Below, one piece after another: positions 11,157-25,556 of a DNA stretch of 64,000 nt (position 1 is its first letter; each line of letters opens with the position of its first letter). A program made the translations under genes and the position numbers. Origin of the DNA: Saccopteryx bilineata (lineage: Eukaryota; Chordata; Mammalia; Chiroptera; Emballonuridae); contig NC_089490.1 in the NCBI RefSeq assembly GCF_036850765.1, forward strand, positions 130,662,522-130,726,521, read 5' to 3'. A model generated the notes under the pieces. The model worked only from the letters and a program-made list of their open reading frames with translations. It did no database searches and was not told where the DNA came from.

Positions 11157-11526
11157 GGCCTGACTAGGCGGTGGCGCAGGGGATAGAGTATCGGACTTGG
11201 ATGGTGAGGACCCAGGTTTGAGACCCCGAGGTTGCCAACTTGAGCGTGGGCTCATCTGGTTTGAGCAAAAGCTCACCAGCTTGGACCCAAAGTCACTGGC
11301 TTGAGCAAGAGGTCACTCAATCTGCTGAGGGCCCATGGTCAAGGCACATATGAGAAAGCAATCAATGAACAACAAAGGTGTCGCAATGCGCAACGAAAAA
11401 CTAATGATTGATGCTTCTCATCTCTCCGTTCCTGTCTGTCTGTTCCTGTCTATCCCTCTCTCTGACTCTCTCTGTGACTCTGTAAAAAAAATAAAAACAA
11501 ACAAACAAAACAACAATAACAACAAC
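11157..11526 (+). mobile_element. SINE family C, full length
   Basis: The tRNA-like head 'cctgactaggcggtggcgcag' is followed by the long family C body ('gaggttgccaacttgagcg', 'ggtcaaggcacatatgagaaagc') and a CTGTCTGT-rich, then A-rich tail. A perfect 15-bp target-site duplication, AACTCTGGACCTCTT, lies at 11142-11156 and 11527-11541. Confidence 0.9.
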
Positions 11527-11549
11527 AACTCTGGACCTCTTTCACAATA

Positions 11550-11725
11550 GTCCAGTGGCCTGGGACACAGGCTTTAGAGGGGGAAGAGCTTCAGTTTCAG
11601 AGTCTTTAAAAGGCTGATAATAATAGAAATTTACCTCATAGTTTGTCATGAGGATTAAATACATCAGTGCATATAAAGTAACTTACAAAGTACCTACACA
11701 TAATAAGCAGTCAGTACAATCATAT
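11550..11725 (+). repeat. MIR-like ancient SINE
   Basis: 'ggctgataataatag...tacctcatag...tcatgaggattaaata...agtacctacacataataagc' follows the order of the MIR 3' half. It is diverged. Confidence 0.65.
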
Positions 11726-11732
11726 TTTTTTT

Positions 11733-14700
11733 ATAATTTATATTTCACTTTATTTGATTTCCATAAAATTACATTTCGATTGTTTTACGTCAACACAGCA
11801 CAGTTCCATTAACCATTTCTTCTAAAACTAAACATTTGCATAGTTTCCAAGCTTTTTTAAAATTGATTTTAATTTATTGTGTTTACATAGATTCTAGTGT
11901 TGCCCCGAATGCATCCCCCCTCCTCTGTCCCTTTGATCTCTCCTCTGTTTCAATTCCATTCCTCAGTTCACATTGTTCATTGGATTCCTCAAATGAGTGA
12001 GGTCATATGATATTTTTCTTTCTCTACCTGGCTTATTTCACTTAACATAATAGTTTCCAGGTCCATCCATGTTGTCGCAAAAGGTAAGATTTCCTTCTTT
12101 TTCATGACCCCATAGTATTCCATTGTATATATGTACCACTGCGTTTTAGTCCACTCGTCCATTGACGGACACTTGGGCTATTTCAAGATCTTCGCTATTG
12201 TGAACAATGCTGCCATAAACATAAAGGTGCATTTCTCCTTTTGAAACAGTCCTATACTGTTCTTGGGGTATATTCCTAAAAGTGGTATAGTTGGGTCAAA
12301 AGGCAGTTCGATTTTAATTTTTTGAGGAATCTGCATATTGTTTTCCACAGTGGCTGCACCAGTCTGCATTCCCACCAGCAGTGTAGGAGTGTTCCTTTTT
12401 CTCCACATCCTCGACAGCACTTATTCTGTGTTGTTTTGTTGATGAGCGCCATTCTGACTGGTGTGAGGTGATATCTCATTGTGGTTTTAATTTGCATTTC
12501 TCTAATGATTAGTGATGTTGAGCATTTTTCATATGTCTATTGGCCATCTGTATGCCCTCTTTGGAGAAGTGTCTATTCATTTCTTTTGCCCATTTTTTGA
12601 TTGGATTGTTTGTCTTCCTGGTGTTGAGTTTTACAAGTTCTTTATAAATTTTAGTTACTAACCCCTTATTAGACATATTGTCGAATATGTTCTCCCATTG
12701 TGTAGTTTGTCTTTTTATTCAGTTCCTATTGTCTTTAGCTGTGCAAAAGTTTTTTAGTTTGATATAGTCCCATATTTTTATCCTGTCTTTTATTTCCCTT
12801 GCCTGTGGAGATAAATCGGCAAATATATTGCTGTGAGAGATGTTGGAGAGCTTCCTGCCTATGTTTTCTTCTAAGATGCTTATGGTTTCATGGCTTACAT
12901 TTAAGTATTTTATCCATTTTGAGTTTATTTTTGTGAATGGTATAAGTTGGTGGTCTAGTTTCATATTTTTGCTGGTAGCTGTCCAATTTTCCAAACACCA
13001 TTTGTTGAAGAGGCTGTTTTTACTCCATTGTATTTCCTTACCTCCTTTGTCAAATATCAGTTGTCCATAGAGCTGTGGGTTTATTTCTGGGTTCTCTGTT
13101 CTGTTCCATTGATCTATATGCCTGTTCTTATGCCATTACCAAGCTGTTTTGAGTACAATGGCCTTGTAGTATAACCTGATATCCGGGAGTGTGATATCTC
13201 CCACTTTATTCTTTCTTTTCAAGATTTCTAAAGCTATTTGTGTTCTTCTTTTGTTCCATATAATTTTTTGGAATATGTGTTCTATATCTTTAAAGTATGT
13301 CATTGGTATTTTAATTGGTATTGCATTAAATTTATAAATTACTTTGGGAAATATAGACATTTTAATGATGTTTATTCTTTCTAACCATGAGCACGGTATA
13401 TGCTTCCACTTGTTTGTATCTTCCTTGATTTCTTTTATCAATGTTAAAATTTTCTGAGTACAAATCTTTAATCTCCTTTGTTAAATTTACTCCTAGGTAC
13501 TTAATTTTTTTGGTTGTAATAGTGAAGGGGATTGTTTCCTTAATTTCTCTTTCTGACAGTTTATTGTTGGTGTATAAAAATGCCTCTGATTTCTGAGTAT
13601 TAATTTTATATCCAGCCACCTTGCTGAATTCATTTATCAGGTCCAGTAGTTTTTTGGATGCCTTTTATTTCTTCTTGTCTGATTGCTGTGGCTAGGACTT
13701 CCAGGACTATGTTGAATAAGAGTGGTGAAAAGGGACACCCTTGCCTGTTCCTGATCTTAAGGGGATTGCTTTTAACTTTTGCCCATTGGGTATGATGTTG
13801 GCTGTGGGTTTGTCATAGATGGCCTTTATCATGTTGAGGTATGTTCCCTGTATTCTCACTTTGCTGAGAGTTTTGATCATGAATGGGTGCTGGATTTTAT
13901 GAAATGCTTTTTCTGCATCTATTGAAATTATTATGTGGTTTTTGTCCTTCCTTTTGTTTATGTGATGAATCACATTGAATGATTTGTGAATATTGTACCA
14001 GCCTTGCCTTCCCAGAATAAATCCCACTTGATCATAGTGTATGATTTTTTTCATATATTGCTGGATCCGGTTTGCTAATATTTTGTTGAGGATTTTAACA
14101 TCTAGATTCATCAGGGATATTGGCCTATAATTCTTTTGTGTTTGTTGTCTTTGCCAGGTTTTGGAATCAGAATTATGCTTGCCTCATAAAAGAAGCTGGG
14201 AAGTCTTTCTTCCTCTTGAATTTTTTGAAATAGCTTGAGAAGGATAGGAGTTAGTTCTTCTTTGAATATTGGTAGAACTGTATTTCTTAAGGCTCCCTCT
14301 TTCTAAGTGACTCTGCTCTGAGTGCCATAGAAGAGTTTGTTTGGCTGGTTTCCTGCTTCCCTTTGCTGGTATTGCTTGTTCCAGGGAAATATTCACTTCA
14401 AATTTGGGAAGTGACTCAGCCCAGGGGTTAGGGTGGCTGTCCCTCAAAGTGTTTCTTGCTGTGCCTCCTAGATTACACTCTGTTCCTGCTACTCCAGTCC
14501 TCTCCTCTCTTCCTGTCTCCTGGAGCCCTGGGTAAGTTGTTGTGGAAGAGGTTTTCTGTATGGTCCCTTTAAAAAGAATCCTGGGTCTGAGAAATTTCTT
14601 TCTAACAAACAGTATCCTTACTTGCTTCACAGCTAAATACTGTCCATACACTTCTTCTAGGCTCTGGGGCTGCAGGCTGGGGCTTTGTTCATGGAGCCCA

Positions 14701-14981
14701 GGACCCTCCCCTCTCTGTTAAACTGACTTCCTGCCACACGAGTCTCTCCAGGCTGCCGTTTGCTCCTGGGAGCTGGGCCGCCCTCTCAGTTTCCGCTTTT
14801 CCACTTTTCCTACCAGTCTCAGTGTGGCTTTTTTGGTGTTCCTTGGTTAAAGAGTCCTCTTAGTTTAGTCCAAAGTTGGTTTTTCCAGATGATGTTTTTT
14901 AAAATTAAGTTGTAATCAATTTTGGTTCTGGGAGGTGGAAGTTGTTGGTATGTCCGCCTATCCATCACTGTCTTGCTGCTC
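11733..14981 (-). mobile_element. L1 copy 2 with large internal deletion but intact ends
   Basis: A direct repeat CAATCATATTTTTTTT flanks both ends (11717-11732 and 14982-14997), so this is one insertion. Minus-strand order: 5'UTR (14981 to about 14280), then an abrupt join to the middle of ORF2 (about 14275), ORF2 to about 12180, and a 3'UTR of a different subfamily from copy 1. About 3 kb is missing relative to copy 1: the rest of the 5'UTR, ORF1, the endonuclease and part of the RT. A second deletion of roughly 84 bp near 13660 removes the FADD catalytic segment. ORF2 is broken into several frames (12178-12497, 12719-12994, 13136-13441, 13362-13619, 13707-14111). Confidence 0.88.
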
Positions 14982-15168
14982 CAATCATATTTTTTTTTAT
15001 GCTTTAATCAGAATTCTCTTGGACAATGGGTCTAATAGGTGTCGCTCATGCATGGTAAAGTCAGTGTTCATGAAACCAAACTCCAAGGCAAGCCCTCTAG
15101 ACCTCACTGTTGTGCCTCTCCACTTCCATTTCAGAAATGGAAGATGCCAAGCATCATCAATTTTATTT

Positions 15169-15389
15169 TTAATTAGGGAGAGGAGGGGAGGCAAAGACAG
15201 ACTTCTACATGTGCCCCAACTGGGATCTACCCGGCAAGCCCACTAGGGGGCAATGCTCTGCCCATCTGGGGCGCTGCTCCATTGCTCTGCAACAGAGTTC
15301 TTTCTAGCACCTGAAGCAGAGGCCATGGAGCCATCTTCAGTGCCTGGGGCCAACTTACTCTAATTGAGCCATAGCTGCAGGAGGGAAAG

Positions 15390-15436
<47 letters not shown>

Positions 15437-15562
15437 CAGACAAGAGGGTGAGTGATAGAGAAGTAGATGGGTGCTTCTCCTGTGTTCCCTGACCAGGAAT
15501 CAAATTGGGGCATCCACATGTTGGGCCGATGCTCTACCACTGAGTCAACAAGCCAGGGCCTC
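15169..15562 (-). mobile_element. SINE family A, older copy with internal GATA repeat
   Basis: The reverse complement ends in the tRNA-like head (plus strand 'gccgatgctctaccactgagtc...gccagggcc'). The body is diverged and carries a (GATA)n expansion at about 15390-15436. Confidence 0.8.
15390..15440. repeat. (GATA)n microsatellite
   Basis: About eleven GATA units followed by GACA units, inside the SINE. Confidence 0.95.
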
Positions 15563-15944
15563 AAAATTTTAATTATTACACAAAAATAAGAACGTTTAGT
15601 TTATAAGTGACATGTTTCCCTGTGTGAATTTCAGTTGCCACCTTTAAGAGCACACCATAAAACAGATAGCAGAAACAAAGAAGTTAGAAAAGAGATCGAC
15701 ATGCTTTTGTAGGAGGAAGAAAATTAAAGAAAATGAGTGGAAGGAAAAGTGGAATGAAGAACAGAAAAAAAGAGCACCAAGATTATAGATAGTCAGAATG
15801 TTGGGCATTGCATTGGGGAGGTGATTTGCAGCTCCTCAAGCATTCTGAGATCAATGAACAGTTGAAAGTATAAAAGGGTAAGACCGAGTCTGGGGCACTT
15901 GAGGGATGCTGCATGTTTGCTGCAGGCTGATCCTGTGGCAGAGC
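15563..15944. other. Unassigned sequence
   Basis: Nothing recognised. AT-rich with no coding signal. Confidence 0.4.
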
Positions 15945-16090
15945 TGTGCTTCCCAAGCAGCTATGCACACGTCCCTGGGGAACTGGCAACAATGCAGATT
16001 CAGGCTCAGAGTGGGGCGGGAACCAGAATTGTGCCTTTCTAACATGCTCCAGGTGGCACTAACACTGTTTACCTCATGCTGGGGCAGTGA
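15945..16090. repeat. MER5-like ancient hAT remnant (tentative)
   Basis: 'cttcccaagcagc...cctggggaactggcaacaatgcagattcaggctc...ggggcgggaaccagaattgtg' follows the MER5A-type order. It is diverged, with no clear terminal repeats. Confidence 0.4.
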
Positions 16091-16450
16091 AACTTCAGGG
16101 ACAAGGAGAGAGATGTTTGTATGTGAAATAGGGTAAGGACTGCTCTTTCCTGAGGAGGATGTACTCACTTTCTTTTCTGCTGGGCAGAGGGGGCTGCATT
16201 ATTAGCAGGTCGTATTTTAGTTGCTTCCTTAATTACATCAACAAAAAAACCAATTCCTGTCCAATACCACTTCTGTAAAGATGGATCTAGTTTTTCAACA
16301 GAAAACTGGGTACATTGTGTACACAGCAGACATAAGATTCAAAGTAGAGAAGGAAGCAAATCAGTTGGAGACTTCAGGACCCAAGGAATCATATGGAGGT
16401 GCGCTTGCTGGGTTTGACTCAGATATTCCAGACCTAGAGCTGAAGAAGCT
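16091..16450. other. Unassigned sequence
   Basis: No gene or repeat identified. A 147-codon open frame starting at 16281 owes its length to reading into the adjoining pyrimidine repeats. Confidence 0.4.
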
Positions 16451-16652
16451 CTTTTCCTTTTCCTTTTTCTATTTCTGTTTCTCTTTCTTTTCTTCTATTC
16501 CTTCCTTCCTTCCTTCCTTCCTTCCTTCCTTCCTTCCTTCCTTCCTTCCTTCCTTCCTTCCTTCCTTCCTTCCTTCCTTCCTTCTGCCTTCCTCCCTTTC
16601 TCCCCTCCCCTCCCCTCCCCTCCCCTCTTTTCCTTCCCTCCCTCCCTCCCTC

Positions 16653-16722
<70 letters not shown>

Positions 16723-17070
16723 AGAGAGAGTGATAGAGAAAAAGGGACAGACAGACAGGAAGAGAGAGATGAGAAGCATCAATTCTTTGTTGTGGCACCT
16801 TAGTTATTCATTGATTGTTTTCTCATATGTGCCTTGACCAAACTGAGCTAGTGACCCCTTGCTTAAGTCATAGACCTTGGACTCAAGCCAGTGACCTTTG
16901 GGTAGAAGCCAGCAACCATGGGGTCATGTCTATGATCCCATGCTCAAGCTGGTGGCCCTGCATTCAAGGCAGATGAAACCATGCTCAAGCTGGCAACCTC
17001 TAGGTTTTGATCCTGGGTCCTCTGCATCCCAGACCAACGATCTATCCACTGTGCCACCACCTGGTCAGGC
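16451..17070 (-). mobile_element. SINE family C with hugely expanded pyrimidine/purine tail
   Basis: The tRNA-like head is at the right end ('atctatccactgtgccaccacctggtcaggc'). The body runs leftwards to about 16723, where the tail has become a tract of about 270 bp of TTCC, CCCT and CTTT units. Possible short direct repeats (GCTGAAG) occur near 16439 and 17069. Confidence 0.75.
16497..16723. repeat. Compound (TTCC)n / (CCCCT)n / (CTTT)n microsatellite
   Basis: About 22 TTCC units at 16497-16585, a C/T-rich spacer, then about 16 CTTT units at 16659-16723. A strand-asymmetric homopyrimidine tract that could form triplex DNA. Confidence 0.95.
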
Positions 17071-17305
17071 TGAAGTGTTGTGGTCCCGCCACAACAAGTC
17101 TATTACGGGGCCTCAAATGGAAAAAGGTACGGAATTAAATAAATGATAGAGACTTAAAGATATATATACAACTGAGCTATCCTCAGTGCCTGAGGCCAAT
17201 ACTAGAACCAGATCAGCATTGATGGGTTCAGGAGGATGGCACAGCAAACAGTCTCTACTGTTCCTGAGCCATAACATGGCCGCTCTTCAAAGCACATCAG
17301 TCTTT

Positions 17306-17378
17306 TTTTTTTAATTTTTTTTTATTTTATTTATTCATTTTTTTTAGAGAGGGGAGAGAGAGAGACAGAGAAAGAGAA

Positions 17379-17416
<38 letters not shown>

Positions 17417-17539
17417 GGGGAGGAGCTGGAAGCATCAACTCCCATATGTGCCTTGACCAGGCAAGCCTAGGGTTTTGAACCGGTGACCTCAGCATTTCCA
17501 GGTCGACGCTTTATCCACTGCGCCACCACAGGTCAGGCC
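17306..17539 (-). mobile_element. SINE family B
   Basis: The plus strand ends 'gacgctttatccactgcgccaccacaggtcaggcc', the reverse of the family B head. The left side is an (AG)n-rich, then A/T-rich tail. The duplication AGCACATCAGTCTTT lies at 17291-17305 and 17540-17554. Confidence 0.9.
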
Positions 17540-17909
17540 AGCACATCAGTCTTTATTCAAGGAAAATACGTGGTCCATTAACAATTCAATTGTTTTCAAG
17601 ACAACTCAAAGACAACCCCCACCATACCATTCAAATCTAACTTTACACCAATCAGAAACTAGCTTCCAGCCTCTTCTGGAGAACATGGGTAGGACAAGCG
17701 AGACTCAGGTATAGCTCTTTGTTAACTAGGCAGGTGAGGTGGGGGGTTGGGTCCAGCACCTCTGTCCCCAAGATATCCAGATAGTAAAAACACCCTGTGT
17801 ATATTTTGGTTCCCAACACTGAAGAAGCCCTTTTCAACAAATGATGCTGGAGCAGTGGTTGGCAAACTCATTGGTCAACAGAGCCAAATATCAACAGTAC
17901 AATGATTGA

Positions 17910-18247
17910 TTTTTTTTTTTTACAGCGACAGGGAGAGAGTCAGAGAGAGGGATAGGCAGGGAGGGACAGACAGAAATGGAGAGATGAGAAGCATCAATCA
18001 TTAGTTTTTCGTTGCGTGTTGCAACACCTTAGTTGTTCATTGATTGCTTTCTCATATGTGCCTTGACTGCGGACCTTCAGCATACCAAGTAACCCCTTGC
18101 TCAAGCCAGTGACCTTGGGTCAAAGCTGGTGAGCTTTGCTCAAACCAGATGAATCCGCGCTCAAGCTGGCGACCTTGGGGTCTCAAACCTGAGTCCTCCG
18201 CATCCCAGTCCGACGCTCTATCCACTGTGCCACTGCCTGGTCAGGCT
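17910..18247 (-). mobile_element. SINE family C
   Basis: Ends with the reversed head 'gacgctctatccactgtgccactgcctggtcaggc'. The body contains 'catatgtgccttgactg' and 'ttgcgtgttgcaacacc'. The poly-T at the left is the reversed A tail. Confidence 0.88.
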
Positions 18248-18259
18248 GAAATTTTTTTG

Positions 18260-18428
18260 TGTATGTTTATTTATTTTTTTAAGATTTTATTTATTCATTA
18301 TAGAGGGGGGGGGGAGGAACAGGAAACATCAACTCCCATATGTGCCTTGACCAGGCAAGCCCAGGGTTTTGAACTGTCAACCTCAGCGTTTCCAGGTTGA
18401 CGCTTTATCCACTGCGCCACCACAGGTC
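18260..18428 (-). mobile_element. SINE family B
   Basis: Short copy ending 'gacgctttatccactgcgccaccacaggtc'. Similar AAATTTTTTT runs on both sides (about 18249 and 18430) may be its target-site duplication, which would place it next to the preceding family C copy. Confidence 0.85.
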
Positions 18429-18747
18429 TAAATTTTTTTTTGAGAGCCAATTTTTTTAAACTTAAACTATATAGATAGGTACATTCCTTATCGAGGTAGC
18501 GCCTGCACGTGGTATTTTGTAGAAGAGCCACACTCAAGGGGCCGAAGAGCCACATGTGGCTCATAAGCTCAATTTGCCAATCATTGTGCTAGAGCAACAG
18601 AACACCTCATATAAATAGATAAATAGATAAATAAATAAATAAATAAATAAACAAACAAACCTTGACCTGAATTCTTAATCTTGTGCAAAATAACTCAAAA
18701 TGGATTATGGCGTAAAGTGTAAAATAATAACCCTTAAGAAAAACAAC
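18429..18747. other. Unassigned sequence with (AAAT)n tract
   Basis: No gene seen. A TAAATAAA-type simple repeat at about 18613-18660 may be the tail of an unrecognised retrotransposed piece. Confidence 0.4.
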
Positions 18748-19085
18748 ATGGGGCTCTGGCTGGTTAGCTCACTTGATAAAGCGTCAGACTGGTATGCGGA
18801 CATCCTGGGTTCAATCCCAGGTCAGGGCACACATGAGAAGCAACCATCTGCTTCTCTTTCCCTCCCTCTCCACCTTCTCTCTCTCTTTCCCTCTTGTAGC
18901 CAGTGGCTCAACTGGTTCTAGCATTGGCCTCAGGCACTGAGGATAGCTCGGTTGATTCAAGCATCATTGATTTGAGCATCGGCTCCAGACGCGGGTTGTT
19001 GGGTGAATCCCGGTCAGACACATGCAGGAGTCGGTCTCTCTATCTCTCCTCCTCTCACCTAAAAACAATAAAAAAACACAGAGAT
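18748..19085 (+). mobile_element. SINE family A, older copy with visible second tRNA-like unit
   Basis: The first head is 'gctctggctggttagctcacttg...gggttcaatcccaggtcagggcacacatgagaagc'. After a pyrimidine stretch, a second unit begins with 'cagtggctcaactggttctagc' and ends 'gggtgaatcccggtcagacacatgcaggag', again box-A-like and box-B-like. This suggests that family A is a dimer of two tRNA-like monomers. Confidence 0.8.
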
Positions 19086-21678
19086 TCCAAGACAGCGACA
19101 GAGTAAGTGGATGTTCCAACTGCCACCTCCTAAGACCAAATTGTATTATAACTTAATTTAAGATCAATCATCTTGAAAAACCAATTTTGGACTAAGTGAA
19201 GAGTCTATAACCAAGGATCACTGAATAATCTACACTGAGACTGGTAGGAAGGGCGGAGACGTGGAAAGGGCTGTCCTGCTCCTAAGAGAGAGCTGTGGTT
19301 GAGGGTCCGGAGGGACTCTCACTGCAGGGAGGGTCACCTGAGACGTGTGAGTGCTCAGCCCCAGGCCCAGAGCCCCAGCCTAGAGCCCTAGAGCCTATAA
19401 GAAGTGCCTATACAGCATTTGGAGATGAAAAGAACCGAGTTTCTGTCTGTGAGAAAGAGACAGAGCTCTCAGAGATGCAGGCTTTGTCTTAAAGGGCCCA
19501 CACAGAAAATCTTGTTTACACTCACTTAGTTGGGGCTCTGGTGGAGGGAGAGTTGAGAGGATTAGAGTTGAATGAGGAGAGTGTAAAGTTGGAGGCCCAG
19601 GTAGAGACACTGTGGGGGACGGCCACCGGAACCCCTGTGCTGAGTCATTGTCCAGTTGCCATCTTTCTTGGGTGGAGCAGTCCCCTCTGAGAGGCATCAG
19701 CCTTGGGAAAAGCAACTTCTCTGCCCTCAGAAGTCTCTCCTATCCCATTCATGGTGACAGGTTGTTTCTGAGAGGCCAGGAAGCAGGGGGTGCATCAGTG
19801 ACTCAGTTTTCTGGTGTTGAGGCTGAAGCTTTCTCCCCACATACTCCCGACTCTAAGACCAGTGCTTTCACCTCCCAGGAGACTCAGTGGAAACAGTCTA
19901 GACTGCAGGCAGATCACACTGCTGGGTCTCAGAGGCCACATACACCAGACTTCTGAGGCCACACCCTACTGAGGTCTGTGAAAAAAGTCTGGACAGCCTG
20001 ACACCTGGGTCCGAGGGGTGAAGCCACACCCACCACCCTTCCTAATCCCTGAATTGTCATAGGCTCTAGACTATGCCAGAGGTTTTTTCAGCAGCTGAGC
20101 CTAATAAGCATCCAGCAGACAGAGGCTGCAAGAGGTGGGACTCAGTGAAACTTGGCCTTTTAAGTGGTCCTTTCCCAGGCTCAGTGTGATTAAAAGCCAG
20201 CCTAGGTGTGCAGCTTGGTATTTCCATGTGCTCCTGGGCCCAGCAGAGGCAGCCACAAACTCTGGATTGTTTATAGCTCCAAGAAGGTTGCTGAGGGCCA
20301 GTTATGGGCAGTGTCTGCCACTGGTCAGCACTGGGTTCCTGACAGGGAGGCCCAGGGATGGCATATCCAGTGTCCAGCTATGGAAAACATCAGTTCAGGA
20401 CCTAACAACCCTTGCTAGAGTGGTCTCCTAAGGAAGGGCTCCTCACACCTGGCCCAGTTGAGGCAAGTTCCGCTTTCTGTGATCAGCAGTGGCACAGCGG
20501 CTCATGTATATTGGATAGAGTGGAGCTTCACAGTCAGCCAGCCTGGGTGCTGGATATCCTGCCCTGCTGGGCTAGATTCAACAGGGGAAGGGATAAATAC
20601 TTGGAACATGGACATTTATCATGCAGGTCCCTGTGAGCCTATTGTTGGATTTGGTCAAGGGGCTTAGCTACCTTAGAAAGGGGCACAGTCATCCCCAGGA
20701 GAGGACTCTTTCAGTCTTCCTCCTGAGACCAGGATCTTACCAGCTCTAAGAACTTCTGCAGAGGGGACTGTCAGTCACACTCAATCTGAACCAGCTGCTC
20801 ACCTTCTTGAGGAGAAATAAGATTTGAGTATCCAGCAGTGGCTGAGGGATTCAGTTCTAGAGTAGGGGCTACATCTCCATACTGAGCCCCTGATCAAAAA
20901 ATCCCTGAAGTAGGGGATCCCACTAACGTTGTATTCCCAACCTCAGCAGCCCTAACCCACCAACCGTGCAACCTATAGAAAGTTTGGTTGGGTGAGGCCA
21001 GTCTGAGCCCTCACTACAGTCTTACTACAGAAGACTCTGTGGGAAGACCAGGCAGCTGCAAGAGGAGAAGAAGCAGCTGAAAAGTAGAGACAAATCTTAC
21101 AGAGCTTGAGGCTTTTATGGAGCTGCTGTCATCTTTAAGCAGGAGGAAGCTGATCCTTATACAAAAGTTAACCCCTCTCACACTACCCAGGCATAGAATG
21201 TGCAGACACAAATAGTGAAAAGTGCAGTAGCTGAAGACAGGTAGCTCACAGTGGGTTACAAACAACAACTGATGCCAACACAAGATCTAGAGCCAACACT
21301 ACTAGTAGTGGGTGGCAGACAGCACCAACCCTAGACTCAGTTAGCTACACAAGCAGCACACCCAAAGGAGGAATCTAGCAGGCACCAGACACTGTGGAGA
21401 ATAAATACGCCCAACAGAAAAGATATTGCATAGTGTCCAATACACATGATGAAGGTTGACCCTTAGAACCAGCCAGCCTGAGAAATAACTGTACCCATGT
21501 AAGGACCAACTGCATTCAATACTCAAATACAACAAGAAGGAAAATAGTACACTCAAGAAGCATTTCTAGAACAAAAAAAAACAAGTGGCCTGGAGGACAG
21601 TACCACTGAGTCCATCCTCTTCATAAAGATGCCACAAAAATTTGTAAGTCAGACAGTGCTACCTAATACACAGACAAA

Positions 21679-22590
21679 ATGAGCAGACAAAGAAATACAA
21701 CCCAAATGAATCAACAAGAGAAATCCAAAGAAAAAGAACTAAATGAAATGGAAGTAACCAAACTACCAGTTGCAGAGTTTAAAATAAGATTTTAAGGATG
21801 CTCAAGGGTCTTAGAGCAACAGTGGATGGACATAATAGGCACCTAAACAAAGAGATAACAAGCATCAAAAAGGACATTGAAATTATAAAAAAGAACCAGT
21901 CAGAAATGGCAAATACAATTTCAGAAATGAAGACTGCATTAAAAGGAATAAACAGCAGGCTGGATGAAGCAGAGAGTCAAATTGATGATTTAGAATACAA
22001 GAGAAACATTAGCACAGAAATAACACAACAAAATGAAAAGAGGCTCAAAAAGACTGAGAAAACTCGTAGAGACCTCTGTGACAACATGAAGAAAATCAAC
22101 ATTTGTATCATAAGGGTTCCTGAAAGAGAAGAGAATGAACAAGAGATAAAGAACCTGTTTGAAGAAATCATAGCTGAAAACTTCCTTGAATTGATGAAGG
22201 AAAAAGTCATACAAGTTTAAGTAGCACAGAGAGTTTCATTAAAGAGGAACTCAAGGAGGCCTACAGCAAGACACATCATAATTAAAGTGTCAAAGTTAAG
22301 AGACAAAGAAAGAATACTAAAAACTACAAGAGAAAAGCAGTTAATTACCTACAGAAAAGCCCTCATAAGGATGACATCTGATTTCTCAACAGAAATACTT
22401 GAGACCAGAAGGGATTGGCAAGAAATATTCAAAGTGATGCAAAACAAGAACCTACAACCAAGACTTCTATATCCAGCAAGACTATCATTTAAAATTGAAA
22501 GAGAAATAAAAAGCTTCCCAAACAAAATAAAAAAAAACTCAAGGAATTCATTACAACCAAACCGGTACTGCAAGAAATGTTAAGAGGCCC
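21679..22590 (+). pseudogene. L1 copy 3 ORF1, frameshifted
   Basis: Begins MSRQRNTTQMNQQEKSKEK. A frameshift near 21790 moves the reading to the frame starting KMLKGLRATVDGHNR (coiled-coil region), which stops at 22220. The C-terminal domain resumes at about 22287 (KLRDKERILKTTREKQ...) and includes FKVMQNKNLQPRLLYPARL, ending near 22590. It aligns along its length with ORF1 of copy 1. Confidence 0.82.
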
Positions 22591-22659
22591 ACTGTAAAAA
22601 GAGCAAAAGAAATAAAAAAGAAATCGAGAAAAGAAGATTGTAGATTTAAAGAATAAAAT

Positions 22660-25325
<2,666 letters not shown>

Positions 25326-25556
25326 ATGAAACTCAGGGACATGGACAAGACTGTGGCGGTTACGGGGGGCGGGGGGAGAAGGTAGGGGGAGGGGAGGGGC
25401 ACAAAGAAAACCAGATAGAAGGTGATGGAAGACAATTTGACTTTGGGTGAGGGGTATGCAACATAATCAAATATCAAAATAACCTGGAGATGTTTTCTCT
25501 GAACCTATGTACCCTGATTGATCAATGTCACCCCATTAAAATTAATTAATTAATTA

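Noticed and set aside
15390..15440. Regularly spaced short repeats, checked as a possible CRISPR-like array
   Set aside because: Simple GATA microsatellite without spacers. Nothing in this vertebrate window resembles a CRISPR array.
16281..16724. 147-codon frame rich in Pro, Ser and Phe
   Set aside because: Most of its length is translation of TTCC/CTTT microsatellite.
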